Part shown: positions 1 to 9,406 of the stretch, in pieces
Position numbering within the stretch: position 1 is the stretch's first letter
Layout of the letters: every line of letters begins with the position of its first letter
Assembly (NCBI GenBank): GCA_050118435.1
Contig: JASFKW010000001.1
Location: 62,001-126,000 of the forward strand
Direction of reading: 5' to 3'
DNA length: 64,000 nt
Origin: Thiogranum sp050118435
Lineage (GTDB): Bacteria > Pseudomonadota > Gammaproteobacteria > DSM-19610
Position numbers and translations under genes: made by a program
The notes under the pieces: model-generated
The model's database searches: none
The model's input: the letters and a program-made list of their open reading frames with translations, nothing else
Told to the model about the DNA's origin: nothing

Positions 1-418
1 CGGGTGGCCGGACCCGCCGTTCGAATCTCGACGGGTCGCGAGGTGCCGCCAGCGGTCCCCACAGTGTCAGAAACAGACATCTCAGCAATCCAGAATCAGG
101 AACACAGACGCCTGCAATATAGTGGAAACCACGTCAGAATGCGCGCCACCCGCCTGGTGCCTGTCTTGGACCCGCACAGCGCATTGCCGGCTTTTCTCGC
201 CTCCGTTGTGATCCCGAGCCGGACGTGAGCCGACTGTTCCAACCACACAACATGCCGGCAGGACCACCGCCAAACGGGCTTCAGCCCAACTTCGTACGCG
301 TGAAAAGGCATGTTGCGCTCAAAAATATATGGCAGAATAGCCGCCGGCGGCGTGACGCCGACAAGAAAGGCCGGTCACGCAAGCGTTGTTTTTAACCTGC
401 TACAGGAGAGAGACCAGG
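1..418. other. Leading non-coding stretch, no gene recognised
   Basis: No convincing gene is visible. The short open frames on both strands have no good ribosome binding site, are compositionally poor and match no family I know. The last 110 bases, with an AT-rich patch near 318-340, are the likely promoter and leader region of the OmpA-family gene that follows. I could not fix a -35/-10 pair with sensible spacing. Confidence 0.5.
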
Positions 419-1405
419 ATGCAATCCAATACTAACAAGCTTCATTCGATACTGGCGGGGGTCCTGGCCTCTGCCCTGCTGGCGGCGTCCAGTGTCAACG
501 CCGCGGAGCGACGTGAAAAGACACCCGGCTATCCCCAGGACTCGAGTAACAGCGTGGTCCTCACCGGGAGCGGCGACTGCCTGCACACCGGCACCTGGAC
601 ACCCGGCGACGCCAACATCGTGGGCTGCGACGGGGTCACACTGGAATATGAAATCGAAGTGATCGAGGGGGCGCCGTCGGGGCTGATCGGCGCGATCAGC
701 ATTCCAGACGTGGCGCTCTTTGCCTTCGACAGCGCCGAGCTCACCGACCAGGGCAAGGACGCCATCGAGGAATACCGCGCGAAGCTGCGGCCCGAGCTGT
801 CGGAGGCCTATGCCGGCATCATTATCGGTCACACCGACAGCACCGGCAACGACGAGTACAACATGGAGCTCTCCAAGCGCCGGGCCCAGTCCGTGGCGGA
901 TTACCTCGTGAGCACGGGTATAGATCCGGACAAGCTGCGCGTTGTCGGGCGGGGGGAGAACGATCCGATCGCCTCCAATGATACCGAGGAAGGCCGGGCC
1001 CAGAACCGCCGCGTCGACATTGTCGTGGTCGCCGAGCCGCGGGCGCTGGATACCATCCGTTTCCCCAGCGTCGCCCTGTTCCCGCGCCGCAGCGCCGAAA
1101 TCACCGAGCAGGGCCGGGCGGTTCTGGAGCAGAACCGCGAGGCTTCGCGTGAGCTCCTGAGCCGCGCCTCCTACATCGAGGTGGTCGGTCACACCGACGA
1201 CGTGGGCGATGAAGCCTACAACCAGGACCTCTCCGAGCAGCGCGCCAGGGCGGTTCGCGATTACCTGGTTTCGGCTGGTGTGGACCCCAGCAAGATCGTC
1301 ACCGTAGGCATGGGTGAAAGCATGCCGGTCGCCAGCAACACCACGGACGAAGGCCGCGCGGAGAACCGTCGCGTCGACGTCCTGGTGCTGGGGCGCGTGA
1401 AATAG
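419..1405 (+). CDS. Secreted protein with two tandem OmpA-like domains
   Basis: A 328-residue envelope protein predicted to bind peptidoglycan non-covalently. The start at 419 is preferred over an in-frame ATG at 386 because AGGAGAG lies about 10 bases upstream and translation then begins with a typical Sec signal peptide (about residues 1-28, ending near VNAAE). A short Cys-containing segment follows (GSGDCLHTG, IVGCDGV). Two complete OmpA C-terminal domains come next, at about residues 90-210 and 215-328. Each has the VGHTD/IGHTD-type motif, the NxxLSxxRA helix and the GRAxNRRVD motif. The two copies are clearly alike, which indicates an internal duplication. No transmembrane beta-barrel precedes them, so this is not classical OmpA. 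A terminator follows, so it is probably monocistronic. Family assignment is firm; the exact role is not. Confidence 0.9.
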   Translation: MQSNTNKLHSILAGVLASALLAASSVNAAERREKTPGYPQDSSNSVVLTGSGDCLHTGTWTPGDANIVGCDGVTLEYEIEVIEGAPSGLIGAISIPDVALFAFDSAELTDQGKDAIEEYRAKLRPELSEAYAGIIIGHTDSTGNDEYNMELSKRRAQSVADYLVSTGIDPDKLRVVGRGENDPIASNDTEEGRAQNRRVDIVVVAEPRALDTIRFPSVALFPRRSAEITEQGRAVLEQNREASRELLSRASYIEVVGHTDDVGDEAYNQDLSEQRARAVRDYLVSAGVDPSKIVTVGMGESMPVASNTTDEGRAENRRVDVLVLGRVK

Positions 1406-1456
1406 CGTCAGCGTCGGCTACCGTATTACAAGGTAGCCCAGGCTGATTCAGGGCAG

Positions 1457-1490
1457 ACAGGGATCCGGCGCGCCGGGTCCCTGTTTTTTT
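1457..1490 (+). terminator. Rho-independent terminator after the OmpA-like gene
   Basis: A strong GC-rich hairpin (ACAGGGA.CCGG pairing with CCGG.TCCCTGT around a short CGCG loop region) runs straight into seven Ts. It sits about 50 bases past the stop codon of the double-OmpA gene and is the clearest intrinsic terminator in the window. Confidence 0.9.
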
Positions 1491-1494
1491 GGCC

Positions 1495-1694
1495 CAGGGA
1501 TTCATATCCCGCTGCAGCTCCCGCACGGCGGGGTCATCGGGATAGCGTTGCCGTAACTGCTTCAGATGCAGGGCGGCTTTATGACCCTCACCCTGCTCAC
1601 GGTACATGTCGATCACCGCCGCGAACGCGGCTCCTGCCGACTCCTGACCAATCACGCATATCAGCGGAGTAAGATACCTGAGCAGGCGCCTCAT
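1495..1694 (-). pseudogene. Possible remnant of a small TPR-like secreted protein
   Basis: An open frame starts at 1694 with a signal-like N-terminus (MRRLLRYLTPLICVIG) and continues with helical, TPR-flavoured sequence (AALHLKQLRQRYPDDPAVREL). The frame then runs without a stop through the terminator hairpin and into the antisense of the OmpA-like gene, ending at 1299. A real gene would not be expected to use that tail. The first 65 codons look protein-like, the rest does not, so I read it as a truncated or decayed gene. It could also be chance, as high GC keeps frames open. Confidence 0.3.
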
Positions 1695-1789
1695 GATGAA
1701 GCCGCGCAGCTTCGCGTGAGGAACGCCCCTTAGCGACGCTGTTAAATCCGCAACTGCCCGGCACCGCGCGGGTGAGGGGCTGTCGTCCG

Positions 1790-3838
1790 CTACCTATCGT
1801 CTTCATCGCGCAGTTTGAGCATCTGTGCCTCGATGTCGTCGATCAGATGCTGTGCCTCGGCAGTTTCGAGCACCCCTTCGTGCTGCATCTTCCAGATCAG
1901 CGAGCGTTCATGGTTGAGCAGCAGGCGTCTGGCTGCTTTGGATTGAAGCTCTGCAACGAACTCAGGATATTCCTGGTTGAGGTGTCGAGTAAAGGCGAAT
2001 GCCGTTGCACAGTTCTGATCGATCATCGCCGCGACGCGATCCCCGCTTCCCTGATCAGGCTGCAACGCTTTGATATGGTGACGCATCTCCTCCTGGGCCG
2101 TAACGAAGCCGCGCGCGATGTCGTAGCTGAGCGAAAGTTGTGTAAAGCGCCATTCCTCCATTGAATGCCCGATGACAGGCAGGCTCACCAGCCATTCTGG
2201 CGGCGCGGGGACTTTGAAGCTCTCCTCAAGGGAGCCGCGCGGTGCAATGACTGGCTTGTTGTCGAGGGCGTGCTCAACGGAGCGAGAGAGCTCAGTGGCA
2301 GCCTGCCGTCCGAGATATCCCTCTTCGAACTGGCGCCGGTAGTCGCTGCGCTCTATTTCGAGCAGCCTGCGCATAAAGGCGACATCGCTTTCCTCCTCTC
2401 TCTCCCGCATTTGATCCGGTGTACCAGCGCGAGCATCGCTATCCTGGATGAGCCGGTCAAGCGTGTCGACCTCGACCTTATCGAAAAACGGATTGTGAGT
2501 CAGGGTCTTGAAAAAGGTCCGCATCTGCGCATTGACGGCTTGACGAGCCTTCTGCATTGACTTCTCTTTGGCGGGAGGGAGCCTGTCAAGCTGCAGCAGG
2601 TGCAGCAGCCTCTCCATCGTCGAGCCGTTGATGACAATGGTCAGAAATACAATTCCTGCGGTCAGGAAGAGAATCTGCTCGCGAAGCTGTTCGGGAACGG
2701 CGTTGTCCTGCGCCAGAGAGAGGGCGAGCGAAAGAGAGACCGCACCACGCAGGCCACCCCAGACGAGCACTGTGGCTTTTTCGCGGGTCATTCCTACGCC
2801 GGTTCTTTCGAGCAGCGGCATAAGCGCCCACACGGAAGCGGCGCGAATCACAGTAAGCAGGACGTACAGAAGACCAAGAGCGATCCATAACTGCGGCGAA
2901 TCGAACCTTGCGTGAGCCGTGATAACGATACCCACGATCAGAAAGATGAGCGTATTCGCCAGGTAGCTCATCATTTCCCAGAACTGATGCAGAAAGTGCG
3001 AAATCTCCGGAGAAATGCGGGTGCGACCCAGCGTGGAGAACATTAAGGCCAGCGCCACCAGCGCGACCACCCCCGAAACGTGCAACGTCTCTGAGATGAA
3101 AAAAGTAAGGTAAGCGGCGGCGACAGAGAGGGTGATCTCGATCAGCGGCTGATTGATCAGTTTCCCGATGATCCACAGCATCAGCCATCCGACAGTCAAA
3201 CCGATGGCCAGCCCCCCGGAGACGACCCAGACAAATTCACCAATCACGGACATCGCCTCAACTTCTGCTGTGGCTCCCAGCGCAAAGCCGTAAAACAGCG
3301 AGAAGAAAACGATCGCCGTGCCATCGTTTAACAGAGACTCGCCCTCGATAAGTGTTTCGAGGCGTTTGCGCGAGCTCTTCTCCTTCAACAGCGCGACGAC
3401 AGCTACCGGATCCGTGGCGCAGATCAGCGCCCCGAAGAGCAAGCCTGTCCCCAGCCCCCACGTAAGCAACCAGCTTGCCGCCACGGCGGTTAAGAGCACG
3501 GAAATGATGAGGCCGACGACGGCTAGGAGCGTGACCTGCGGCGCCATGCGGAGGAACAGGTGCGGCTCCATCGAGTAGGCGGACTCGAATATCAGCGTTG
3601 GAAGAAAAAGAAACAGGATGAGGTGAGGGTCAATATGGCCCACCCTTTCCAAGGTTCCGCCTATGAGACTTTCCGCACCAAAAAACTCGAGCTGATGGAT
3701 CCCGCCAGCCGCGACACCGACCAGCAGCAGTGCGACGGTGTACGGCAGTCTTCTGTTTCTCAGGGCGGCTCTGAGGAGCGCGCCCAGCAACAGTGTGCCG
3801 ATAACAAAGACAAGGATGGCAACGCCACTCTGGTGCAT
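1790..3838 (-). CDS. Sodium/proton antiporter, CPA1 family, long cytoplasmic tail
   Basis: A 682-residue inner-membrane cation/proton exchanger that probably expels Na+ in return for protons. About 12 hydrophobic segments fill residues 5-410. The conserved ion-binding motifs are present: ATDPVAVVALL in TM5 and GESLLNDGTA in TM6. The C-terminal third (about 420-682) is hydrophilic and helical, resembling the long regulatory tails of SOS1-like exchangers, but I see no cyclic-nucleotide-binding domain. The start at 3838 (MHQSGVAILV) is preferred to an upstream ATG at 3925 because GGAAGGGG lies just ahead and the first helix begins directly. It is followed upstream by a second antiporter on the same strand with about 190 bases between them. 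The transported ion is inferred from the family. Confidence 0.88.
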   Translation of the reverse strand: MHQSGVAILVFVIGTLLLGALLRAALRNRRLPYTVALLLVGVAAGGIHQLEFFGAESLIGGTLERVGHIDPHLILFLFLPTLIFESAYSMEPHLFLRMAPQVTLLAVVGLIISVLLTAVAASWLLTWGLGTGLLFGALICATDPVAVVALLKEKSSRKRLETLIEGESLLNDGTAIVFFSLFYGFALGATAEVEAMSVIGEFVWVVSGGLAIGLTVGWLMLWIIGKLINQPLIEITLSVAAAYLTFFISETLHVSGVVALVALALMFSTLGRTRISPEISHFLHQFWEMMSYLANTLIFLIVGIVITAHARFDSPQLWIALGLLYVLLTVIRAASVWALMPLLERTGVGMTREKATVLVWGGLRGAVSLSLALSLAQDNAVPEQLREQILFLTAGIVFLTIVINGSTMERLLHLLQLDRLPPAKEKSMQKARQAVNAQMRTFFKTLTHNPFFDKVEVDTLDRLIQDSDARAGTPDQMREREEESDVAFMRRLLEIERSDYRRQFEEGYLGRQAATELSRSVEHALDNKPVIAPRGSLEESFKVPAPPEWLVSLPVIGHSMEEWRFTQLSLSYDIARGFVTAQEEMRHHIKALQPDQGSGDRVAAMIDQNCATAFAFTRHLNQEYPEFVAELQSKAARRLLLNHERSLIWKMQHEGVLETAEAQHLIDDIEAQMLKLRDEDDR

Positions 3839-4025
3839 GACAGCCCCTTCCAGAACACCATGGAAATGCTCAAAACAATGGCTTAGAGATCGTGGACGCT
3901 TTGCCGCGCGTTGCAAGGCGAACACAGGTCGATCCCGGTAAGCTCCCCGGCGGAACCGTCCGCCCGCGCAAGATGATCGGGCGCTATTTCAGGCGCCTCA
4001 GCCCGGCTCGCCCTCCAGCAACCGG

Positions 4026-5696
4026 CTATCCATAGTACTCCTTTCGAAACGACTCGATGACGGCGGCCGCATCGTCTTCGAAAACACCCATGGTACCGAG
4101 CACCGCCGCCCCCATCTGCAGGCTCGCCTCCAGGGTCTCCGAGATGGCCAGGGTTGCACCGGCCTTCAACAGCTGTTCGCAGTGTTGGCGGTCACGGCCG
4201 CGCGCGTGGATGCCGATTTCCGGGTAATGCTGGCGCAGAATGCTGACCATTCGCACAGCGGGCACGGCGCGATCAAGGGTGCACACCAGGGCGCCGGCCT
4301 GGGCAGCCCCGGCCGCCCTCAGCAGGTCGACCTGGGTGGCGTCGCCGTAGAACACCGGAAAACCGTTGCGCCGGCCCTCGAGCACCCGGTCTGCGTTGAT
4401 GTCGACGGCGAGATAAGGCACGTTCGCCGCCTCCAGGACCCGCGCCACGCGGCGCCCCACCCGCCCGAAGCCGGCGATGATGACGTGCTGCCGCCCCGCA
4501 TCGATGTGCTCCGTGCTGAGATCGTCCGGCGGCGCCGTTCGCGTGAGGCGTCTGTCGAGGTAGTCGCCCAGATTGGCCGTCAGTGGCGTGGTGACCATGG
4601 TCAGCGCCACCAGCAGCGTCAGCATATGGAAGAGCTCTTCTGGCAACAGGCCGCTCACGGCCGCCAACCCGAACAAGACGAAGCCGAATTCACCGCTCTG
4701 TGACAACAGCAGCGATACCCGCGTGGCGTCGGACCTGCCGACGCCCATACCCCGGCACAGCACCCAGAGAATCGCAGCCTTGACAAGGAGCAGACCCAGC
4801 ACCAGCGCCGCAATCACCAAACCATGGGTCGCCAGCAGCCCGAAATCGATGCCCATGCCGACGCCCATGAAGAACAGGCCGAGCAGGATGCCGCGGAACG
4901 GCTCTATATCGGCCACGACCTGGTGCCGGTAATGGGAGTCCGCCATCATCAGGCCGGCCAGAAATGCGCCCAGGGCCAGCGACAGACCCACCGCGTGCAT
5001 CAGCCACGCCGTGCCCAGCACTGCGAATACCGCCGCGGCGGTGAACACCTCCGCTGTGCGCGTCGCAGCCACCAGCCGCAGCAGCGGCGAGAGGAGAAAC
5101 CGACCCACGACTATCACGGCGGCGATGACCAGCACCGCATTGAGTATCGCGAATTCCAGGCCTTCCAGCAGCGTGGCGTCGGCGGCGAGCAGCGACACCA
5201 GCGTCAGCAACGGCACCACCGCCAGGTCCTGAAACAGCAGCACCGAAAATGCCGTGTGGCCGTGAGCGGTCCTCATTTCGTTGCGCTCGCCCAGAATCTG
5301 CAGACCAAAGGCCGTCGAAGAGAGCGCCAGACCGAACCCGACGATCACCGCCGTGCTGAGCGGCTGATGAAGCAGCAGCGCCAGAGCCGCGATGGCCAGC
5401 CCCGTCACCATGACCTGGGCGCTTCCGAGACCGAACACCAGACGCCGCATCGACCACAGGCGTGCGGGCTTCAGCTCGATGCCGATGATGAACAGCAGAA
5501 AGACGACGCCGAATTCGGCGATATGCCGGATTTCCTCGACCTGGTCGATGAAGCCGAGCCCCCAGGGACCGACGACGGCGCCGGCGGCCAGGTAGCCGAG
5601 CACCAGTCCCAGGCCCAGCCGCTGGAACACCGGGACCATGACAACGGCCGCCGCCAGCAGGATCAATATGTCTCCAAGGTAGTCGGTTTCGGTCAT
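4026..5696 (-). CDS. Kef-type CPA2 monovalent cation/proton antiporter with TrkA-N domain
   Basis: A 556-residue membrane protein of the KefB/KefC type that exports K+ or Na+ against protons. Residues about 1-390 are a Na_H_Exchanger domain of 12-13 helices, with the typical GLALSSTAFGLQIL and LFQDLAVVPL stretches of the CPA2 core. Residues about 405-520 form a Rossmann NAD-binding TrkA-N domain (IIAGFGRVGRRVA, then VDINADR and FYGDAT), the usual ligand-gating module. The start at 5696 (MTETDYLGD) was chosen; an ATG five codons upstream at 5711 is equally possible and neither has a strong binding site. I see no partner KefF/KefG gene next to it. With the neighbouring CPA1 antiporter it forms a cation-homeostasis pair. 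Confidence 0.88.
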   Translation of the reverse strand: MTETDYLGDILILLAAAVVMVPVFQRLGLGLVLGYLAAGAVVGPWGLGFIDQVEEIRHIAEFGVVFLLFIIGIELKPARLWSMRRLVFGLGSAQVMVTGLAIAALALLLHQPLSTAVIVGFGLALSSTAFGLQILGERNEMRTAHGHTAFSVLLFQDLAVVPLLTLVSLLAADATLLEGLEFAILNAVLVIAAVIVVGRFLLSPLLRLVAATRTAEVFTAAAVFAVLGTAWLMHAVGLSLALGAFLAGLMMADSHYRHQVVADIEPFRGILLGLFFMGVGMGIDFGLLATHGLVIAALVLGLLLVKAAILWVLCRGMGVGRSDATRVSLLLSQSGEFGFVLFGLAAVSGLLPEELFHMLTLLVALTMVTTPLTANLGDYLDRRLTRTAPPDDLSTEHIDAGRQHVIIAGFGRVGRRVARVLEAANVPYLAVDINADRVLEGRRNGFPVFYGDATQVDLLRAAGAAQAGALVCTLDRAVPAVRMVSILRQHYPEIGIHARGRDRQHCEQLLKAGATLAISETLEASLQMGAAVLGTMGVFEDDAAAVIESFRKEYYG

Positions 5697-6000
5697 ACCC
5701 CGGCAGCCCAATACGTCCGTTCGCTTTTAAACATTCTTTTCGCGCAACAGGTAAGGAACAGATCGCGGCCTTTCGCTTCGCCGGACCTCCGACGCGACAT
5801 CAGATGAGTCAATGCACAGCCTCACCAACACCATAGGCCTCAGTCGGCGGCTTAGCAACGCCAGACCCCTGTGGTGTCTGATTCGGGTCAGGGCCGGCCA
5901 TCCTCCCGAAACACTGGGAGATCCGCCGCCGAACCGACAACGCTTGATTCTGATGGCCGGCGATGCAACCATCGGAAGCTAACGATCGGGGACAGACAAC

Positions 6001-6420
6001 ATGAACCAGACCTACAGCACACCCCAGGAGGCTGAGGACGCCTTTTACGATGCGCTGGAAGATGCCAACCTGAACCGGCTGCTTTCTGTGTGGGCGGACA
6101 CCGACGACGTCTGTTGCCTCTTACCCATGTATCCGATGGTCCGGGGCCGCAAGGACATAGAGGACCTGTTCGCGCACCTGCTGTCTCAAGGCCAGGGAGT
6201 GGAGCTGTCGGTCTCGCACTTGGGCTGGATCGAAACTGAAGGCGTTGCCATCCATCATGTCGAGGAGACCGTCCAGAAGGTGCCGCCGGGGGGCAACCCA
6301 CCACCGCCATTCTACGGCACGAACATCTACAGAAAAGAAGACCAGGGCTGGCGCCTGATCGTTCATCAGAATGCGCCTAAGCCCGAGCCTCCGCCGCCGG
6401 AACTGGAGGTGCCTGAGTAA
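6001..6420 (+). CDS. SnoaL-like / NTF2-fold domain protein
   Basis: A 139-residue soluble cytoplasmic protein of the NTF2-like superfamily (SnoaL or DUF4440 type). The layout is typical: an N-terminal helix (AEDAFYDALEDANLNRLLSVW), the MVRGRKDIEDLF segment where these proteins bend into the cone, and beta strands ending in WRLIVHQNAP. A Pro/Glu-rich tail (about residues 128-139) finishes it. A weak binding site (GGGGACA) precedes the ATG. The family includes isomerases, cyclases and many proteins of unknown role, and no catalytic residues can be assigned here. It stands alone between divergent neighbours. Confidence 0.75.
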   Translation: MNQTYSTPQEAEDAFYDALEDANLNRLLSVWADTDDVCCLLPMYPMVRGRKDIEDLFAHLLSQGQGVELSVSHLGWIETEGVAIHHVEETVQKVPPGGNPPPPFYGTNIYRKEDQGWRLIVHQNAPKPEPPPPELEVPE

Positions 6421-6693
6421 ATCATCTGAAACGAGCTCCTGCTGGAAGCGACGATGGACCTTTTGCGTTTCGCATAACTCGACGGCAACATCTGCCACGT
6501 GCGCTATTGCGAATGCAGTGCACGGCTTCGAGAGATTCCCGGCTGGGAATCGGCTCGAGGCGGTATGCGGATGCGACAGAAACCGGAACTCGCGCCTCGG
6601 TGGCCACCATGGTGCTCAGCACGATACCGGAGGCGGCGTGCTACTCCGAACCCTCGGGCGACACTGGTAACTCTCCCTCGACCGGGCCTTCGA

Positions 6694-7995
6694 TCATGAC
6701 CTTGCTTCTTTGGAAGGATGCAGGTCGAAGACCACGAGGCGCTTGTTTTCAATCGCAGCACGATAGCGGCTGCGCAGATGCCGATGGAAATCGGTGTAAT
6801 GATCGAGCCACCACAGCGCCGGCCAGGCGAATGCCATGTAAGTCGCTCCCACCCCGCGCATGCGTTCGAGCTCCTCGATCGCCACACGGTCGCCAGCGGG
6901 GACTCCGAAGAACTGACCGTCTTTCTCGAGGAACGGAAGCGTGCGTCGGCCGATCAGCGGCTCGTGTCCAAACCAGCAGTCGTCGGCAAGAAGCACGACA
7001 TCGCCGGATGCGGTCGATCGGCGGATCTCGGCAGCCGCGCGCCGCCAACGGCGCCGGTCGACCGCGTTCCAAGACCAGGTGTAGATGTGCGTCGCGACGC
7101 GGCCGATTGCTGGCAGACGCTCCGTCGCCCAGACGAGATCGCCTGAGAGCTTATCGGCGTTGTCTCGCATCCATCCGGGCATTTGAGCCAGGCAATGAAG
7201 GCGTTCGACGGTCGAGAGCGGCGCGCGCCGAATCGCCGCCAGATACTCTCGTAGAATCCGCCAGCGCGGAAAAGTCAGCTTACCGGCGCGGCGCGGGTCA
7301 TACCAGGCGACCGCTCCGTGCGGATTGCGGAAGTCATAGACGCGAACCGATCGTTGGCGGTGCTCGCGCTGCAGGAACAAAATCTCGGGGATCTCAATGA
7401 AGCGGCCCAGCAAGCTAAGCTCAGCGAGCAGCGGTAAGTCATGCGCGGGATAGCTACCGAAGAGCGGCGTGCGTCGGAGCACGTCCACGCGCATGAGGCC
7501 CCAGATCGGATGCGTCTCGACCTCGCGGAGCGCCTCGCGGAAACGCGCTGCCGGTTGCAGGGCGCCGAGTTCCGGTCGGGCCGACCACTCCTTTATCAGT
7601 TCTCCGCGATCGTCGATGGTCGCAGTCAGCGGGTACGCGAGCACCGCGCGCGGCTCTTCGTCGAGCGCTGCGACGCAGCGCTGGAGGAAGCCCCGCCGGC
7701 ACACGTCATCATGTGCCGCCCATTTGAAGTATACGCCGCGCGCCAAGGCAAACACCTGATTGTAGTTCGGGGCGGCACCGATGTTCTCGACGTTACGTAC
7801 ATAGCGCACGCGCCGGTCGCGCCGAAGGTACTCGGCGCAGATCGAGCTGGTCGCGTCGGTCGAGCCGTTGTCGGAGATAATCAGCTCGAGGTCCTCGAAC
7901 GATTGACCAAGCAGCGATTCGATCGCCTCTGCGACATAGTTCTCCCCATTGAAGACCGGTAGCCCGATGCTGACTTTTGGCGCAGGCCTATTCAC
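6694..7995 (-). CDS. Family 2 glycosyltransferase with a C-terminal accessory domain
   Basis: A 433-residue glycosyltransferase of the GT-A fold. It starts at a GTG at 7995 (MNRPAPKVSIGLPVFNG), whose last bases overlap the stop of the mini-ORF upstream (GTGA); the frame stays open further upstream but that part is not protein-like. The N-terminal 220 residues have the GT2 signature PVFNGENYV, SDNGSTDAT and the AAHDDV Asp-rich metal site. The C-terminal 90 residues (about 335-430; GDVVLLADDCWFG through WPALWWLDHY to RLVVFDL) look like a separate small alpha/beta domain found beside some sugar-transfer genes; its role is unknown to me. With the DUF4910 gene upstream it probably belongs to a surface-glycan or modified-sugar pathway. 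Donor and acceptor cannot be told. Confidence 0.85.
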   Translation of the reverse strand: MNRPAPKVSIGLPVFNGENYVAEAIESLLGQSFEDLELIISDNGSTDATSSICAEYLRRDRRVRYVRNVENIGAAPNYNQVFALARGVYFKWAAHDDVCRRGFLQRCVAALDEEPRAVLAYPLTATIDDRGELIKEWSARPELGALQPAARFREALREVETHPIWGLMRVDVLRRTPLFGSYPAHDLPLLAELSLLGRFIEIPEILFLQREHRQRSVRVYDFRNPHGAVAWYDPRRAGKLTFPRWRILREYLAAIRRAPLSTVERLHCLAQMPGWMRDNADKLSGDLVWATERLPAIGRVATHIYTWSWNAVDRRRWRRAAAEIRRSTASGDVVLLADDCWFGHEPLIGRRTLPFLEKDGQFFGVPAGDRVAIEELERMRGVGATYMAFAWPALWWLDHYTDFHRHLRSRYRAAIENKRLVVFDLHPSKEARS

Positions 7996-8051
7996 AATTC
8001 GTGATCGAAATGCCGCCGGAACGTTTCGTGGACGAGTACCGCGACTTTCAC
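7992..8051 (-). CDS. 19-residue mini-ORF linking two genes by GTGA overlaps
   Basis: A very short frame, GTG at 8051 to TGA at 7992, encoding MKVAVLVHETFRRHFDHEL. Its GTG overlaps the stop of the DUF4910 gene and its stop overlaps the GTG of the glycosyltransferase, so all three frames are chained by GTGA junctions. The sequence resembles the first beta strand and helix of a Rossmann-type protein, such as the start of a sugar-related enzyme. It may be the stub of a deleted gene, a leader that keeps translational coupling, or chance. I cannot tell which. Confidence 0.4.
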   Translation of the reverse strand: MKVAVLVHETFRRHFDHEL

Positions 8052-9406
8052 GGTGGCGCCTCCTCGTCCAGGAGCCCCGCCTCGACAAGTGCTGACGCGG
8101 CATCGCAGACGGCGTCGAACGGCAAGGCTGACCGCTCGGCGACATCGAGAAGCGAGTGTTTGCCGTCGGCAAAGTTGAGGACCCACAAAAGCGGCAGCTC
8201 GGCCCGACGGCCGTCCGCCTGCCCGCCGACGGCCCGGTAGAGACCACGCTTGCCTAACCGAGGCTCTCCGTGTGGAGAGCGCGAGCGGTAGCGACGGTCG
8301 TGCTCGATGAAATCGAGCACTCGCGCATAGATTGCAAACGACTCCGCGAGGTAGCGCGGCCGCACCAAATCGAGGTTATCAGCCGAGGTGTGGTATTCGG
8401 GGTATTCGTCATGTCGGGTGCGCGTCAGGCCGCCGACCGGAAGATCGAACCCGGGCGAGCAGAACTGGCGCTCGTCGAATCCATAGGGAGTGAAGTCCCG
8501 AACCTCATAGGCGACACCAGCGTGTCGTAGCACATGTTCCACGACGCGGTCGATCGCTGCATTGCCGTGCCGGCTGCGCTTATATGTAAACGGTCCTCCG
8601 TCGCCCATGCACGCCATGACCAGTCCGTGCTTGACCGTCGCAAGGCGCGCATGATTAAGCGCTAGCCAGGCGATCGACCCAATCGTCGTCGGAATAAAGA
8701 GCAGGCGGTAGGAGTATCGCCGTTCGATGGATGCCAACGCCCCGCCGAGAACTGTAAGGAGCGCGGTACCCGACAGGTTTTCATTGCACAGCGACGGGTG
8801 ACAGATGTGCGTCGACAAGAGCACCTCGTCATCGAGCTCACCCTCCAGGTAGCACTCTCCGTAGGTCAGATGACCGCTCTCCAGGGAAGCGTCAATCACT
8901 ACTTCGTAGGTCTCGTCGCGAAGCGTCCGGAGCTGGTTGTGGCTCAGACAGAAGCCCCACCCTTCTTTGTAATAGGAAGTGCGAAATGGAATCCAATCCG
9001 GATGCTCGGGAAGCGTAAGCAGGTGAGGCCTGAGTTCGTCGAGCGACATCTGGCGGTGTACCGGCACGCTGTAGGAGACGACGTGCAGGTTCGAAGCCTG
9101 AAAGTCGACGACGCGGTTGCCCTGTCTATCCTTAATGTAGGCGTCCCTGATGTTCCACTCCTTCGGAATCGTCCAGTCGAACACCTCGGTGCCGGTAGGC
9201 ACCTCGTGTATCTCGAGGGGCAGCCGCGTTGCGAGACGGCGCAGTGTCTCGCGCACTCCATTGCCGGTGATACTGCGGCAAATGGGGTAGAGGTCAGCGA
9301 TGAGCGCATAGATCTCATCACCGATCTGATGGATGTCTCTCCGTCGCGTCCATTCAGCAAGATCTATCCGGCGCTCTCCGGTCGTCGCATCGTGCATCTG
9401 ACTCAT
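8048..9406 (-). CDS. DUF4910/DUF2172-type aminopeptidase-like protein
   Basis: A 452-residue protein of the DUF4910 (Iap-related, M28-like) group. Residues about 20-390 carry the family hallmarks: YPICRSITGNG near the N-terminus, STHICHPSLCNENLSG in the centre and DEYPEYHTSADN towards the end. Their His, Cys, Asp and Glu residues are the likely metal site. The last 70 residues form a winged-helix-like tail (LSRLLDVAERSALP-type spacing, ending EAGLLDEEAPP). A good binding site (GGGAGG) precedes the ATG at 9406. In other genomes such proteins sit in polysaccharide or lipid-modification clusters, and here a glycosyltransferase follows at once. The substrate is unknown; a true peptidase role is not established. 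Confidence 0.78.
   Translation of the reverse strand: MSQMHDATTGERRIDLAEWTRRRDIHQIGDEIYALIADLYPICRSITGNGVRETLRRLATRLPLEIHEVPTGTEVFDWTIPKEWNIRDAYIKDRQGNRVVDFQASNLHVVSYSVPVHRQMSLDELRPHLLTLPEHPDWIPFRTSYYKEGWGFCLSHNQLRTLRDETYEVVIDASLESGHLTYGECYLEGELDDEVLLSTHICHPSLCNENLSGTALLTVLGGALASIERRYSYRLLFIPTTIGSIAWLALNHARLATVKHGLVMACMGDGGPFTYKRSRHGNAAIDRVVEHVLRHAGVAYEVRDFTPYGFDERQFCSPGFDLPVGGLTRTRHDEYPEYHTSADNLDLVRPRYLAESFAIYARVLDFIEHDRRYRSRSPHGEPRLGKRGLYRAVGGQADGRRAELPLLWVLNFADGKHSLLDVAERSALPFDAVCDAASALVEAGLLDEEAPP

Noticed and set aside
15..40. tRNA-like T-loop sequence (GTTCGAATC) at the window start
   Set aside because: The flanking bases cannot form the five-pair T stem and no acceptor stem or anticodon arm can be drawn.
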